Notes: generated from the sequence alone by a model not told the origin. Shown: positions 17,572 to 26,302, numbered from the stretch's first letter. The stretch is DNA of 64,000 nucleotides from HGM04593 sp045588485 (GCA_045588485.1 JAZNEI010000031.1:38512-102511); one strand, 5' to 3'. Numbers and translations are program-made.

Positions 17572-19296
17572 TTATTTGCTTGAGTTTATCTCTTTTATTT
17601 TGCCGTCGGATGCAGTTGTGACAAGGTAGTATGTCGCAATCTCCGATTCCGATTCATTGCTCTTGTATTTGAAATTGTATTCCTCGCTTCCGTCGCTGTA
17701 TCTGACCTTGAATATACTCTCGGCCGGTCGAGGGGTAAGACCGAACTGCTCGTACAGCTCTTTTCCGATTCTCTCGTGTATTTGTGCAATATTGGCATTG
17801 ACAGCATTGCGAACAAGACTCAGTATAGAACCGTTGCTCTCCTCCTTACTGTCTCTTATCTCCTCAACCGCACACTGTATATTCTCCTCTTTATCTATAA
17901 ATGCAGTTGTATTAACTTTTTTATGACGTAATGTTTTATTACCTTCTGTGTTGATGCATATCATTGGGTCGCCGTAAAGATTGAACTCTACAATGGTGAG
18001 CGCCGACAGTAAATTTCCAGGTTGGCTTTTGTGCAGGACGTTACTTCGGGCTATAAACATTGCCTGTCCTGTTGAATATCCCTCTAACAGTGCAGAAATG
18101 AAACTGTTGGCCATAATGTCGGCATTTCCTATATGTGCATTCTGCGGTGTGGTAGTCGATTGGTCGACACATCCCCAGGCAACACGTGACGAACCTAAAA
18201 ATGCCATTGTGTTGGTGTGTATAGATGAGAGCAACATACTATGGTGCTTGTCAAGATTAATGAAACGTGCTCCATAGCAAGCCTCACATACAACAACGTT
18301 TGGTTGTTTGGCTGTCTGCATATGCTCGGGCTGTAGCACCATACGTGTACGTTGTTCGCCTCGAGGGGCACCGGCATAGCCTCTTATCTTCAAAGCATTT
18401 CCACCATGAAGGTTATAATAGTAAAGCGATGCATCGGTGTCGAATATCTGTGTTACGTTACCGTCATCGACCATGGGCGAGAGAATCATTCTGTTGTAAT
18501 AGAACTCATCGGCAATGCGACCATCGAAATTGCGCATTATAGGGAGAATCCGAGCTGCAACCTTTACCGATACATTCTTCCAGTTGGGGTCGCACTGTCC
18601 GTAGGCTTGTGTCAAAGGAATACCTTCGGTGCACTCTATGTCGCGTTGCAGATAGTTGCATAGGTCGTTGATATTGGAATCGCTCCCGAAAGGCAAACGA
18701 CCCACGTGAAATAGTTGCTCTTGCTTGAAAATCTCTTGATTCTCGAGCAGAGGAAGCATTCCGCTACCGTAAGGATAGGAGTATAGTATATCTGTGTCTA
18801 TGCTGTCGTCGTGCTTGTCGTTGGCGATATAGTGCTTGACGCAGGGCATAGGAATTACATTGTCACTTCCAATGATGAACAGATACTCGGGCTTACTTTT
18901 TTGATGTTTATACACATCCATCAATATCTCCATATATTCCCACAAACTACTCTTGAGGTTAAGAGATACTCTTTTGGCCTTTGAGAAGAAACTGCTTTTG
19001 TGGTATGTATAGTCGTCTGCATCGACTAGGGTATAGAGAAGTCCCGAATCTCTCTTTATATCAATGAATTGGTTCAATAGTTTCTTTACATCTTGTGGGT
19101 GTGTGTTCAATACACCTCCAAGCAGGGTCGTATTGGTGAATATTATGCAACTTGCAATATAATCACCTTTTTCGTCGTCTTCTGTATTTTGGCTTTCGGG
19201 TTGTTCCGATGTATAATGCGACTCAACCTGTGTTCCGCATTCGGGACAGAAACGCATATTATCTTCTAACTTGTTTCCACATTCGGGGCAATACAT
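17572..19296 (-). CDS. Zinc-ribbon C25 (gingipain/caspase-fold) peptidase homologue, cytoplasmic
   Basis: A 574-residue protein without a signal peptide. An N-terminal zinc ribbon (Cys3/6/17/20) and a Gln/Glu-rich linker precede a C25-like domain at about 48-450: YLFIIGSDNVIPM (139-150), HVGRLPFGS (197-205), the His-Gly site NLHGG (His297), the CEAC site with candidate nucleophile Cys340, AFLGSSRVAWG (365-375) and the terminal YGDPM (441-445). The order and spacing match clan CD peptidases, which cut after basic or acidic residues. Known C25 enzymes are secreted; the absent signal and added zinc ribbon suggest an intracellular protease. A C-terminal region (about 490-570) is unassigned. Substrate unknown. 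Confidence 0.8.
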   Translation of the reverse strand: MYCPECGNKLEDNMRFCPECGTQVESHYTSEQPESQNTEDDEKGDYIASCIIFTNTTLLGGVLNTHPQDVKKLLNQFIDIKRDSGLLYTLVDADDYTYHKSSFFSKAKRVSLNLKSSLWEYMEILMDVYKHQKSKPEYLFIIGSDNVIPMPCVKHYIANDKHDDSIDTDILYSYPYGSGMLPLLENQEIFKQEQLFHVGRLPFGSDSNINDLCNYLQRDIECTEGIPLTQAYGQCDPNWKNVSVKVAARILPIMRNFDGRIADEFYYNRMILSPMVDDGNVTQIFDTDASLYYYNLHGGNALKIRGYAGAPRGEQRTRMVLQPEHMQTAKQPNVVVCEACYGARFINLDKHHSMLLSSIHTNTMAFLGSSRVAWGCVDQSTTTPQNAHIGNADIMANSFISALLEGYSTGQAMFIARSNVLHKSQPGNLLSALTIVEFNLYGDPMICINTEGNKTLRHKKVNTTAFIDKEENIQCAVEEIRDSKEESNGSILSLVRNAVNANIAQIHERIGKELYEQFGLTPRPAESIFKVRYSDGSEEYNFKYKSNESESEIATYYLVTTASDGKIKEINSSK

Positions 19297-19372
19297 ATCT
19301 GGGTGTTTTGTGTTAGTGTATCATTGTTATTTGTTGTAAAAGTGTTTGTCTCGCATATTTATATGCGCAGTA

Positions 19373-20785
19373 TCACTCTTTCAGGTATTTCTCGCGTCTT
19401 TTGCTTACACCGCTTACATAGTTTCTCGCCTCTTCGGTGCTGAGGTTGCTTGTGAGGTGGTTGTAAAGTTGTGTGTAACTATACCTGTTTATAAGTGGAA
19501 TAGCACCTTTTATGTTTGTGTTTCCGGTGAAGGCGCGGCTCACATTTCCTGCTCCTGTGTTGTAGCTTGCAATGACGCAGAGACGGCGACAGTCGGGGTC
19601 GGTCACTCCGCTGAACTGATTCATCAATATTCGCAGATATGCTGTGCCAAGCTCTATGTTCTGATGTGGAACGTACAGATAGCTCTTAGAAGGAACCCAG
19701 TCGCGTTTGTAGACGTAACGGTAGGCATCGTAGCCGCCCGAACGCGGTACAAGCTGCATAAGTCCGTATGCAGGCACCCAACTTGTGGCTTTGGGATTGA
19801 AATAAGACTCTTGTTCCATGACTGCATATATAAGCGGTTGCTCTATTTGGAATACCTGAGAATATTTTGCAACGTGCTCTTTGTATAGTGCTGCATTTTT
19901 CGAGATATTGTCGGTAACCATGCTCATCTTAACCTGTACTACCGTGCGCTCCTTGTTGTCTGAACCTTTTATGGTAATACTCTTCTTGGCACTTTGCTTG
20001 GCGGCTGCATTTGCAATGGCTTTGGCCGAGTAGAGTTTACGTGCTCTTTCGCGTGCTTCTTCGCGCTCTCGGGCTGTGCTGTTTTTGTTGCCTCCTTCTC
20101 GGGCAACCCTGCTTGCCATGGTTTCGCCGTTTGCGCTTACATCCACTTTATTTGTTCGCTCCTCGACAAGTGTCAGTTCTTTGCCTCTGACTTTTGGCGC
20201 AGGAGGTGTCGGACGTACACTACGCGGCTTTTGTGAGGCTACTTCGGCGCTGTCGGGGAATGTATATTTCGAGAGGTCTACCAATCCGTCAAGGATAGGC
20301 CGTTCGGCAAGATATTGGTTGAAATCGACCTTAGAGCTATATGGGCAGGTAGAACCACGGCTCTCGAGCATTTTCTCTATGGCTGCCGATATACGTCGGT
20401 CTATCTCTATCGAGTCGTATTTGTGTATGTCGTCAAAAGCTACCTCGATGAGAATATCGCCTGTTTCGAAATTTACAACCGAACGCGACTGATAATCGTC
20501 ACTGTATTCTACCCATTCGTTTTTGGTATCGTCTATGATTGTGTCGTTACCCCATACTTTCTTAATAGACTTTACATAGTTGAAATACTCTTTACGCATC
20601 TGCTTCTCGTACTTTTCGTACTCTTTTCGTGCCTCTTCGCTGAATTTTTCGAAGTTCTCCACAGTTTGTGCAGCCTCTGTCTCGAAGCGGTTACGTAAGG
20701 AATCGGGCGATAGAGTTTTATCCTCTTGTGCCAAGATGCCTGAAAATATGGCAGTCAATAGAATTGTAAATATGTGTTTCTTCAT
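19373..20785 (-). CDS. MltC-like lytic transglycosylase
   Basis: A 470-residue exported protein (signal peptide 1-19, ending ILAQ). An N-terminal MltC-type region follows with a charged coil (about 25-75) and the KKVWG motif (75-79), then a basic and proline-rich linker (190-280) and a C-terminal SLT domain (about 305-465): MEQES with catalytic Glu326, GLMQ (341-344), AYLRIL and ASYNTGAGNV (406-415). It should cleave the MurNAc-GlcNAc bond of peptidoglycan. Unlike MltC it has no lipobox. It is the first gene of the nine-gene operon; its product might open the wall for the envelope components encoded downstream. Confidence 0.88.
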   Translation of the reverse strand: MKKHIFTILLTAIFSGILAQEDKTLSPDSLRNRFETEAAQTVENFEKFSEEARKEYEKYEKQMRKEYFNYVKSIKKVWGNDTIIDDTKNEWVEYSDDYQSRSVVNFETGDILIEVAFDDIHKYDSIEIDRRISAAIEKMLESRGSTCPYSSKVDFNQYLAERPILDGLVDLSKYTFPDSAEVASQKPRSVRPTPPAPKVRGKELTLVEERTNKVDVSANGETMASRVAREGGNKNSTAREREEARERARKLYSAKAIANAAAKQSAKKSITIKGSDNKERTVVQVKMSMVTDNISKNAALYKEHVAKYSQVFQIEQPLIYAVMEQESYFNPKATSWVPAYGLMQLVPRSGGYDAYRYVYKRDWVPSKSYLYVPHQNIELGTAYLRILMNQFSGVTDPDCRRLCVIASYNTGAGNVSRAFTGNTNIKGAIPLINRYSYTQLYNHLTSNLSTEEARNYVSGVSKRREKYLKE

Positions 20786-20859
20786 TGTTTTGTCGTTTTG
20801 TGCATCAATTGGCTACTGTTGTTTGTTTTTGCTATCTTGCTTTTGTAAAACAATAGCCG

Positions 20860-20867
20860 CAAAGCTA
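20860..20867 (-). promoter_or_regulatory. -7 element of the nine-gene operon
   Basis: On the minus strand it reads TAGCTTTG, a full match to TAnnTTTG, 75 bp upstream of the lytic transglycosylase start. It is the only good match before the operon, and the genes behind it are tightly packed, consistent with one transcript to the terminator at 9274. Confidence 0.55.
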
Positions 20868-21112
20868 ATGAAAATTAATTAAAATAATGCACTTTGTAAT
20901 AAAAATATTCTATTTGGTGTCAAATGTTTTTTACTTTTATATATGAAGATTTTAGCTTACGTTTATTTTTATAGCATTTATCATTGCTTTTTTATTGTTC
21001 TGCCTGGATGGATATTATAACTTGTTTTCATTTTTTTTAGTTTATTTGTACTTTATATAAAATAATAGTCTTTAATCGGTTGTTTCTTTAATCAAAAAAT
21101 GCTATCTTTGCA

Positions 21113-21120
21113 GGCGATTT
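21113..21120 (+). promoter_or_regulatory. -7 element upstream of bamD
   Basis: TATCTTTG matches TAnnTTTG, about 140 bp upstream of the bamD start. A TTG-rich stretch lies near 21090 at roughly the -33 distance. Confidence 0.5.
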
Positions 21121-21260
21121 GCGGTAATGTGAATTGTGCACAGAAATTCGTTTTTAAGTAATATGATTTCTTAAGTTTCGATTAACAGTAAGATGTGTTT
21201 GTACAAAAGAAACCAAAGGGACGGATTTTGGCAGTGTGCTTTTTGTAGTGAAAAATTGAT

Positions 21261-22076
21261 ATGAAAAATTCTATATATATATTGCTGTTGGCAATTGTAC
21301 TGTTTGCTTCGTGCTCACCCTACAATGCATTGTTAAAGCAGACAACCGATATTGAATACCGTTACGAGGCTGCAAAAGAGTATTATATCAATGGTGAATA
21401 CTCTAAGGCTGTACCTCTGCTCGAAGGATTAGTACGTGTGTTTAAGGGTAGCGCCAAGGCCGAGGAGTCGCTCTTCTTGCTTGCAATGTGTTACTACGAG
21501 TCGCGCGACTATTATACAGCTTCGCAATATTTTACAACCTATTACAAGAACTATCCTCGTGGAGAGTATACAGAGCTTTCGCGATTCTATAGTGGAAAGT
21601 CGCTGTACAACGGTATAACAGAACCCGAATTAGACCAGACAGATACTTATACTGCCATAAACGAGTTACAACTCTTTATGGAGTATTTTCCTGCAAGCAA
21701 ATATCGTGAAGAAGCACAGAAAATGCTCTTCGATATGCACGATGTACTTGTAAAGAAAGAGTATCTCTCGGCAAAGTTGTATTATGAACTTGGCGATTAT
21801 ATGGCATATATGGGTAATAACTATCAGGCATGCATAGTAACAGCGCAGAATGTGTTGAAAGATTATCCCTACACTTCGTTGCGCGAAGACCTGTCGATAC
21901 TTATTTTGCGTGCAAAATATATGATGGCACTGCATAGTGTAGAGAGTAAGAAGATAGACCGTTATCGCGATGCTCTTGATGAGTATTATTCGTTTAAGAA
22001 CGAGTTTCCAACAAGCAAATATCTTCCCGAAGCCGAGGAGTATTACACCAATTCTCTAAAGGTGGTTCAAGAATAG
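21261..22076 (+). CDS. bamD: Outer membrane assembly lipoprotein BamD
   Basis: A 271-residue lipoprotein (MKNSIYILLLAIVLFASC, lipid-modified Cys18) built of TPR-like helices. BamD supports BamA in inserting beta-barrels into the outer membrane. Visible features are repeated A-x-x-Y-Y and Y-x-x-x-F helical patterns (KEYYINGEYSKAVPLLEGL, FTTYYKNYPRGEYTELSRF, EYYSFKNEFPTSKYLPEA). The length and the downstream neighbours rpoZ and DUF4293 match the conserved order in Bacteroidetes, which strengthens the assignment. Confidence 0.9.
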   Translation: MKNSIYILLLAIVLFASCSPYNALLKQTTDIEYRYEAAKEYYINGEYSKAVPLLEGLVRVFKGSAKAEESLFLLAMCYYESRDYYTASQYFTTYYKNYPRGEYTELSRFYSGKSLYNGITEPELDQTDTYTAINELQLFMEYFPASKYREEAQKMLFDMHDVLVKKEYLSAKLYYELGDYMAYMGNNYQACIVTAQNVLKDYPYTSLREDLSILILRAKYMMALHSVESKKIDRYRDALDEYYSFKNEFPTSKYLPEAEEYYTNSLKVVQE

Positions 22077-22127
22077 GTTCTACGATTAATTTAGATAAAG
22101 TATAACAAACAAATAGATTCAAAGACA

Positions 22128-22466
22128 ATGGATTACAAAAAGACAAATGCTCCTACAAGTACGGTTACACGTAATATGGCCGATTTTGTACAAGAAACAG
22201 GTAATGTTTATGAGTCGGTGGCAATCATTGGCAAGCGCTCTAATCAGATTGCAACAGAGATGAAAGAGGAATTACTGAAAAAACTAAACGAGTTTTCATC
22301 AACAACAGATAACCTCGAGGAGCAGTTCGAGAATCACGAGCAGATAGAGATTTCTCGCTTCTACGAGAGACTGCCCAAGCCTACACTTATTGCTGCGCAG
22401 GAGTTCCTCGATGGAAAAGTATATTTCCGCGACCCCTCTAAAGAGGTTAATGACGACGAGGATTAA
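22128..22466 (+). CDS. rpoZ: RNA polymerase omega subunit (RpoZ/Rpb6-like)
   Basis: A 112-residue protein of the Rpb6/omega fold in its Bacteroidetes form. It has the N-terminal TVTRNMADFVQETGNVYESVAIIGKRSNQIA stretch (about residues 14-44), whose ESVAIIGKRSNQIA helix corresponds to the conserved omega helix that wraps the beta' C-terminus. The acidic tail EVNDDED is typical for the group. It lies 51 bp after bamD and 21 bp before a DUF4293 gene, most likely in one operon. Confidence 0.85.
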   Translation: MDYKKTNAPTSTVTRNMADFVQETGNVYESVAIIGKRSNQIATEMKEELLKKLNEFSSTTDNLEEQFENHEQIEISRFYERLPKPTLIAAQEFLDGKVYFRDPSKEVNDDED

Positions 22467-22487
22467 TAGAATAAGAGATACTGCTAT

Positions 22488-22955
22488 ATGAAATTCCGAA
22501 TATATCAGCTCTTTTATGCGGCTGCATTGGCTTTGCTTATCGCATCGCTTTTTCTGCCGGTTACACAGTATATCGAGTCGAATGGTGCAACATCGGTAAT
22601 GACCAATTTCTCCATTCAGCAACCCGATGGCTCTTTCTCGTATGTTGTGTGTGCGCTGGGAGTAGTACTTATTTTTACATCACTTGTAAATGTTTTTGCT
22701 CTCTTGATATCTTTCTTCCAGAATTTCGAGTTGCAGAAAAGAGTAGCTATTTTAGGTGTACTTCTGCTGACAGGATATTATCTCTTATTGCTCATTTTCT
22801 CGCTGCTTATGATAGATGGTGTAGGAATGGCAATGCAGTGGGCTACCTTATTCCCTTTCATCGCACTGATTCTTTATGTGATGTCGTTTCTGTCGACACG
22901 TCGCACTGAGGCTAAGATTCTTGCAACGGCATCCGGTTTCAGACTCAGAGATTAA
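22488..22955 (+). CDS. DUF4293 integral membrane protein
   Basis: A 155-residue four-helix membrane protein with hydrophobic segments at about 6-24, 51-72, 81-104 and 112-135. It has the family's opening (short charged start, first helix ending in SLFLPVTQYIES) and no catalytic motif. Its conserved place behind bamD-rpoZ in Bacteroidetes supports the DUF4293 call. Function unknown. Confidence 0.75.
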   Translation: MKFRIYQLFYAAALALLIASLFLPVTQYIESNGATSVMTNFSIQQPDGSFSYVVCALGVVLIFTSLVNVFALLISFFQNFELQKRVAILGVLLLTGYYLLLLIFSLLMIDGVGMAMQWATLFPFIALILYVMSFLSTRRTEAKILATASGFRLRD

Positions 22956-22989
22956 GCTCTTTATTAGATAATAAATTTTAAAAGACAAT

Positions 22990-23017
22990 AAGCTCCCGGA
23001 ATTTTCTCTGGGAGCTT
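22990..23017 (+). terminator. Terminator after DUF4293 gene
   Basis: Stem AAGCTCCC/GGGAGCTT (22990-22997 with 23010-23017), extendable by a few imperfect pairs, followed by TGTTTG. It ends the bamD-rpoZ-DUF4293 transcript. Confidence 0.65.
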
Positions 23018-23100
23018 GTTTGATATTAGATGAAATATTGGCTTTCCCTAAAACAAAATCTTTGTTTTCTTTGTTTACTCTCTGAAAATTTCAGAGAAAT

Positions 23101-24081
23101 ATGGATAAATTGAAAATTACAATTTTTGCCGACCCTGTATGCACATGGTGTTGGGGAACGGCACCTATAAGCAGAGCTATAGAGTTTCGCTATGGCAGTA
23201 GTGTTGAGATTGAGTATGTGATGACAGGAATGGTCGATGATATTCGTTCGTTCAGCGACAGGCGCTTGCATATAGGCGGTGATGATATTGCTCTATCCAA
23301 CCGCAATATGGTTAAAGCATGGGTCGAGGCATCAAAAGTTCATGGGATGCCGGTAAAAGAACAGGGTTTCCGTTTGTTCGATGAGCAGCACCCCTCGACA
23401 ATTCCGCAATGTATGGCATATATAGCAGCTCGTGAGTGCGTAGGGAAAGAGAATGTCGATGTTGCACATCGCTATCTGAGGGTGATACAGCAGGCAACAG
23501 CTGCCGAAGCGGTACGTACCTGCGAAATATCCACTCTTGTGGGACTTGCAGCAGTAGTAGGTATCAACCCCGAGGAACTGCGCCGAAGAATAGAGAGTGA
23601 CGATACAAAAAGACTATTCGAACAGGGTAGAGAACTTGCCGCACACTATGGCGTTGAGACAACCCCTACATTCCTTCTCGAGTTTCGTGGTAAGGAGATT
23701 CTGATTCAAGGATTCAATACTTTGGTGACTATTGAGGAAAATATCACCCGATTGACATCGGGCAATATCTTGCCTGCTGCTGGGTACAAGGATAAAGAGC
23801 AATATCTTGAACCTACCCCCTCTAATGTGCTGCAATATCTATCGCGTTACGGCACTGCTTTTCCCGTTGATATTGCCACAGCTTTCGGCCTTGAACGTCA
23901 CAGCGGACATACAGCACTGAATATAGAGTCTTACGAAAAACTACCCGATATAATAGAACGTCTTCTAATAGATGAGGAGATTGCTATGACACCTTTTGCC
24001 AATAGTTTCAAAATATACCGTTTAAAGGAAGAACGTACGATTACGCAGAGTCGAGAAAGGGAATTTGCCGGTACAATGTAG
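23101..24081 (+). CDS. Cytoplasmic DsbA-family thioredoxin-fold protein
   Basis: A 326-residue protein without a signal peptide. The thioredoxin-fold active site DPVCTWCWG places a CxxC at Cys14 and Cys17, and the cis-proline region TTPTF lies near 187-191. This resembles the FrnE/SpxH-like branch of cytoplasmic DsbA homologues rather than periplasmic DsbA. The last roughly 90 residues (about 235-326) form an extra alpha/beta extension that may bind a partner. It stands alone between terminators. Its redox substrate cannot be inferred. Confidence 0.75.
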   Translation: MDKLKITIFADPVCTWCWGTAPISRAIEFRYGSSVEIEYVMTGMVDDIRSFSDRRLHIGGDDIALSNRNMVKAWVEASKVHGMPVKEQGFRLFDEQHPSTIPQCMAYIAARECVGKENVDVAHRYLRVIQQATAAEAVRTCEISTLVGLAAVVGINPEELRRRIESDDTKRLFEQGRELAAHYGVETTPTFLLEFRGKEILIQGFNTLVTIEENITRLTSGNILPAAGYKDKEQYLEPTPSNVLQYLSRYGTAFPVDIATAFGLERHSGHTALNIESYEKLPDIIERLLIDEEIAMTPFANSFKIYRLKEERTITQSREREFAGTM

Positions 24082-24181
24082 CACACATTACAGGGATACC
24101 ATATATATAATAAGGATGCATAGGGAATATACTTATGCATTCTTTTGTTTATAAGTTTCTTTCTGTATCATATTTTTTTAC

Positions 24182-24189
24182 TAACTTCG
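24182..24189 (+). promoter_or_regulatory. -7 element upstream of the cyclophilin gene
   Basis: TAACTTCG is the TTCG variant of the Bacteroidetes -7 element, 32 bp upstream of the start. It would serve the cyclophilin and peroxiredoxin genes together. Confidence 0.45.
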
Positions 24190-24220
24190 CGCCGGAAATC
24201 CGGATAATAAGGTAAATAAT

Positions 24221-24901
24221 ATGAATTTGAAACTTTTGATAGTTGCAATGGCTGCAACTCTTATGCTTTCTTGTTCGCAAGAGAGGGGTGAGACCGAGGT
24301 TATTGTAGAGACCACAATGGGTACTATAGAACTAAAACTATATAACGAGACCCCAAAGCATCGCGATAATTTTATTTCATTAGCGAATGAGTCCTATTTC
24401 GATTCGTTGCTCTTTCATCGTGTTATCCCCGATTTTATGATTCAAGGTGGCGACCCCGATTCAAAATATGCCCCCGCAGGAGCACGTCTGGGTGAGGGCG
24501 GTCCGGGGTATCTGCTAAACGCCGAGATTCGCCCCGGCTTGATACATAAACGCGGCGCACTTGCTGCGGCTCGTGAAGGAGATGAAGTAAATCCTGCAAA
24601 GATGTCCTCTCCCTGCCAATTTTATATAGCATGGGGAAAAGTGTATGAAAAGCACGAACTTCAGGCTCTGGTAAATCTCATCGAGGAGCGTACGGGACGC
24701 AAGATGGAACTAACGACTGAACAAGCTACGGCATATACAACAGTAGGCGGTATTCCTCATCTCGATGGCGAGTATACAGTATTTGGCGAGGTAACAAAGG
24801 GGCTCGAAGTGGTAGATAAGATTCAGAATGTAGAGCGTGATAAATATGACCGTCCGCTGACTGATGTACGTATTCTTAAGGTTACTGTTAAAGAGAAATA
24901 A
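24221..24901 (+). CDS. Cyclophilin-type peptidyl-prolyl isomerase lipoprotein
   Basis: A 226-residue lipoprotein (lipobox MLSC, Cys18) that should fold proteins in the periplasm by cis-trans proline isomerisation. The cyclophilin core shows FHRVIPDFMIQGGDP near residues 66-80, the QFYIAWG strand near 128-134 and the HLDGEYTVFG motif near 182-191. Between the latter two is an insertion of about 40 residues with KHELQALVNLIEE, common in Bacteroidetes versions. The peroxiredoxin gene begins only 2 bp after its stop. Confidence 0.88.
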   Translation: MNLKLLIVAMAATLMLSCSQERGETEVIVETTMGTIELKLYNETPKHRDNFISLANESYFDSLLFHRVIPDFMIQGGDPDSKYAPAGARLGEGGPGYLLNAEIRPGLIHKRGALAAAREGDEVNPAKMSSPCQFYIAWGKVYEKHELQALVNLIEERTGRKMELTTEQATAYTTVGGIPHLDGEYTVFGEVTKGLEVVDKIQNVERDKYDRPLTDVRILKVTVKEK

Positions 24902-24903
24902 TT

Positions 24904-25356
24904 ATGCTTAACGTTGGAGATAAGGCACCCGATTTTCTGGGTGTTGATGATGAGGGACGCGAACTCTCTCTAAGTGATTTTTCGGGAACAAGAGTAGTTG
25001 TATATTTCTATCCCAAAGACAGCACTCCCGGCTGTACAGCCGAGGCATGTTCGCTGCGTGATGGGATGGATGAACTTGTAAAAGCTGGATATAGCGTTGT
25101 TGGTGTAAGTGCCGACAGTGTTGCTTCGCATCAGCGCTTCAAGTGTAAGCAAGCGCTTAATTTCCCCCTTATAGCCGATACCGACAAGAGACTCATTGAG
25201 GCATACGGTGCTTGGGGTGAGAAAAAAATGGCAGGACGCACATATATGGGAATTATACGTACCACATTTGTTATTTCTCCCGACGGCATAATAGAACGGG
25301 TAATAAAGAAGGTGGATACAAAAGATGCTGCACGACAGATTCTCGATGAAAAATAA
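24904..25356 (+). CDS. bcp: Thioredoxin-dependent peroxiredoxin Bcp
   Basis: A 150-residue AhpC/TSA-family protein of Bcp/PrxQ type that reduces peroxides in the cytoplasm. PGCTAEAC holds the peroxidatic Cys44 and a resolving Cys49, the five-residue spacing of alpha-type PrxQ. YFYPKDSTPGC and the RTTFVISPDG segment are typical. It lies 2 bp after the cyclophilin gene, so translation is probably linked. Confidence 0.92.
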   Translation: MLNVGDKAPDFLGVDDEGRELSLSDFSGTRVVVYFYPKDSTPGCTAEACSLRDGMDELVKAGYSVVGVSADSVASHQRFKCKQALNFPLIADTDKRLIEAYGAWGEKKMAGRTYMGIIRTTFVISPDGIIERVIKKVDTKDAARQILDEK

Positions 25357-25390
25357 CAAAATAACAATAAAATAACGACAAAATACAAAT

Positions 25391-26302
25391 ATGTTTGACA
25401 TACTTTCTACAATTGCAACCACAGTAATTAGTAGTGACACTATTCAGACTGTGGTCGAGGAGAGCGTGAGCTTGAAATCGGCTCTCGAAGGATTATCCTA
25501 TCAAGAACTTTTACAGGCCTTTGTATCGTTCTGTATATCTTTCGGTCTAAAAATAATTAAGGTGCTTTTTGTGTGGGTGATAGGACGTTGGATAACGAAA
25601 CGCCTTGTATCTGTAGCAAAAATCCTTATGGAAAAAAGGAATACAAATGTAACGGTACGGACTTTTGTTACAAGTCTTATAGATGTGGTGCTTCTAATAT
25701 TGCTTATTGTAATGATTATAGGCATATTCGGTATTGACACCTCATCGTTCATCGCTCTGTTTGCGTCGGCCGGTGTTGCTGTGGGTATGGCTCTTAGCGG
25801 TACTTTGCAGAATTTTGCAGGTGGTGTGATAATACTTCTCTTCCGTCCCTATAAAGTGGGTGATTATATCGAGGCTCAAGGACAGAGTGGAACTGTGAAG
25901 GAGATACAGATTTTCAATACAGTGCTTAAAACCGCAGATAACAAAATTATTATGGTTCCTAACGGTCCTATTTCCACAGGTATTGTAATGAACTATTCAT
26001 CCGAAAAGCTGCGTCGCGTAGACTTCTCTTTCCCAATCTCATACGGTGATGACTACGAGAAGGCAAAGGAATTTATCAAGGAGCTTATTGCTGCGGATGC
26101 ACGTGTACTAAAGGACCCTGCACCATTTGTTGCACTTGGCAGTCTTGGTGCAAGTTCTGTTAATATTACAGTTCGTGTATGGACCACGCAGGCCGACTAT
26201 TGGGACGTATACTTTGATATGAACCAAAAAGTATACGAGCAGTTGCCTAAACGCGGTCTTAACTTCCCATACGAGACTTACACTGTCAATATCAAACAGT
26301 AA
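25391..26302 (+). CDS. Small-conductance mechanosensitive channel (MscS family)
   Basis: A 303-residue inner-membrane protein. It has three N-terminal membrane segments (about 47-72, 92-118 and 122-145), the third being the Gly/Ala-rich pore helix AGVAVGMALSGTLQNFAGG, then the beta domain FRPYKVGDYIE and KTADNKIIMVPNGP, and a C-terminal alpha/beta domain. It should open under membrane tension to release solutes on hypo-osmotic shock. Length matches compact MscS proteins. It starts 34 bp after bcp and is followed by a terminator at 26312. Confidence 0.9.
   Translation: MFDILSTIATTVISSDTIQTVVEESVSLKSALEGLSYQELLQAFVSFCISFGLKIIKVLFVWVIGRWITKRLVSVAKILMEKRNTNVTVRTFVTSLIDVVLLILLIVMIIGIFGIDTSSFIALFASAGVAVGMALSGTLQNFAGGVIILLFRPYKVGDYIEAQGQSGTVKEIQIFNTVLKTADNKIIMVPNGPISTGIVMNYSSEKLRRVDFSFPISYGDDYEKAKEFIKELIAADARVLKDPAPFVALGSLGASSVNITVRVWTTQADYWDVYFDMNQKVYEQLPKRGLNFPYETYTVNIKQ

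Larger units (their letters stand above)
20786..21260. other. Divergent intergenic region between operon and bamD
   Basis: 475 bp without a gene. It holds -7 elements for both directions (20860-20867 minus; 21113-21120 plus) separated by about 250 bp of AT-rich sequence. A long leader of about 130 nt precedes bamD; no riboswitch or strong hairpin was recognised in it. Confidence 0.6.

Noticed and set aside
17572..19296. Secreted gingipain virulence factor
   Set aside because: No signal peptide and no T9SS tail; the zinc ribbon at the N-terminus argues for a cytoplasmic role.
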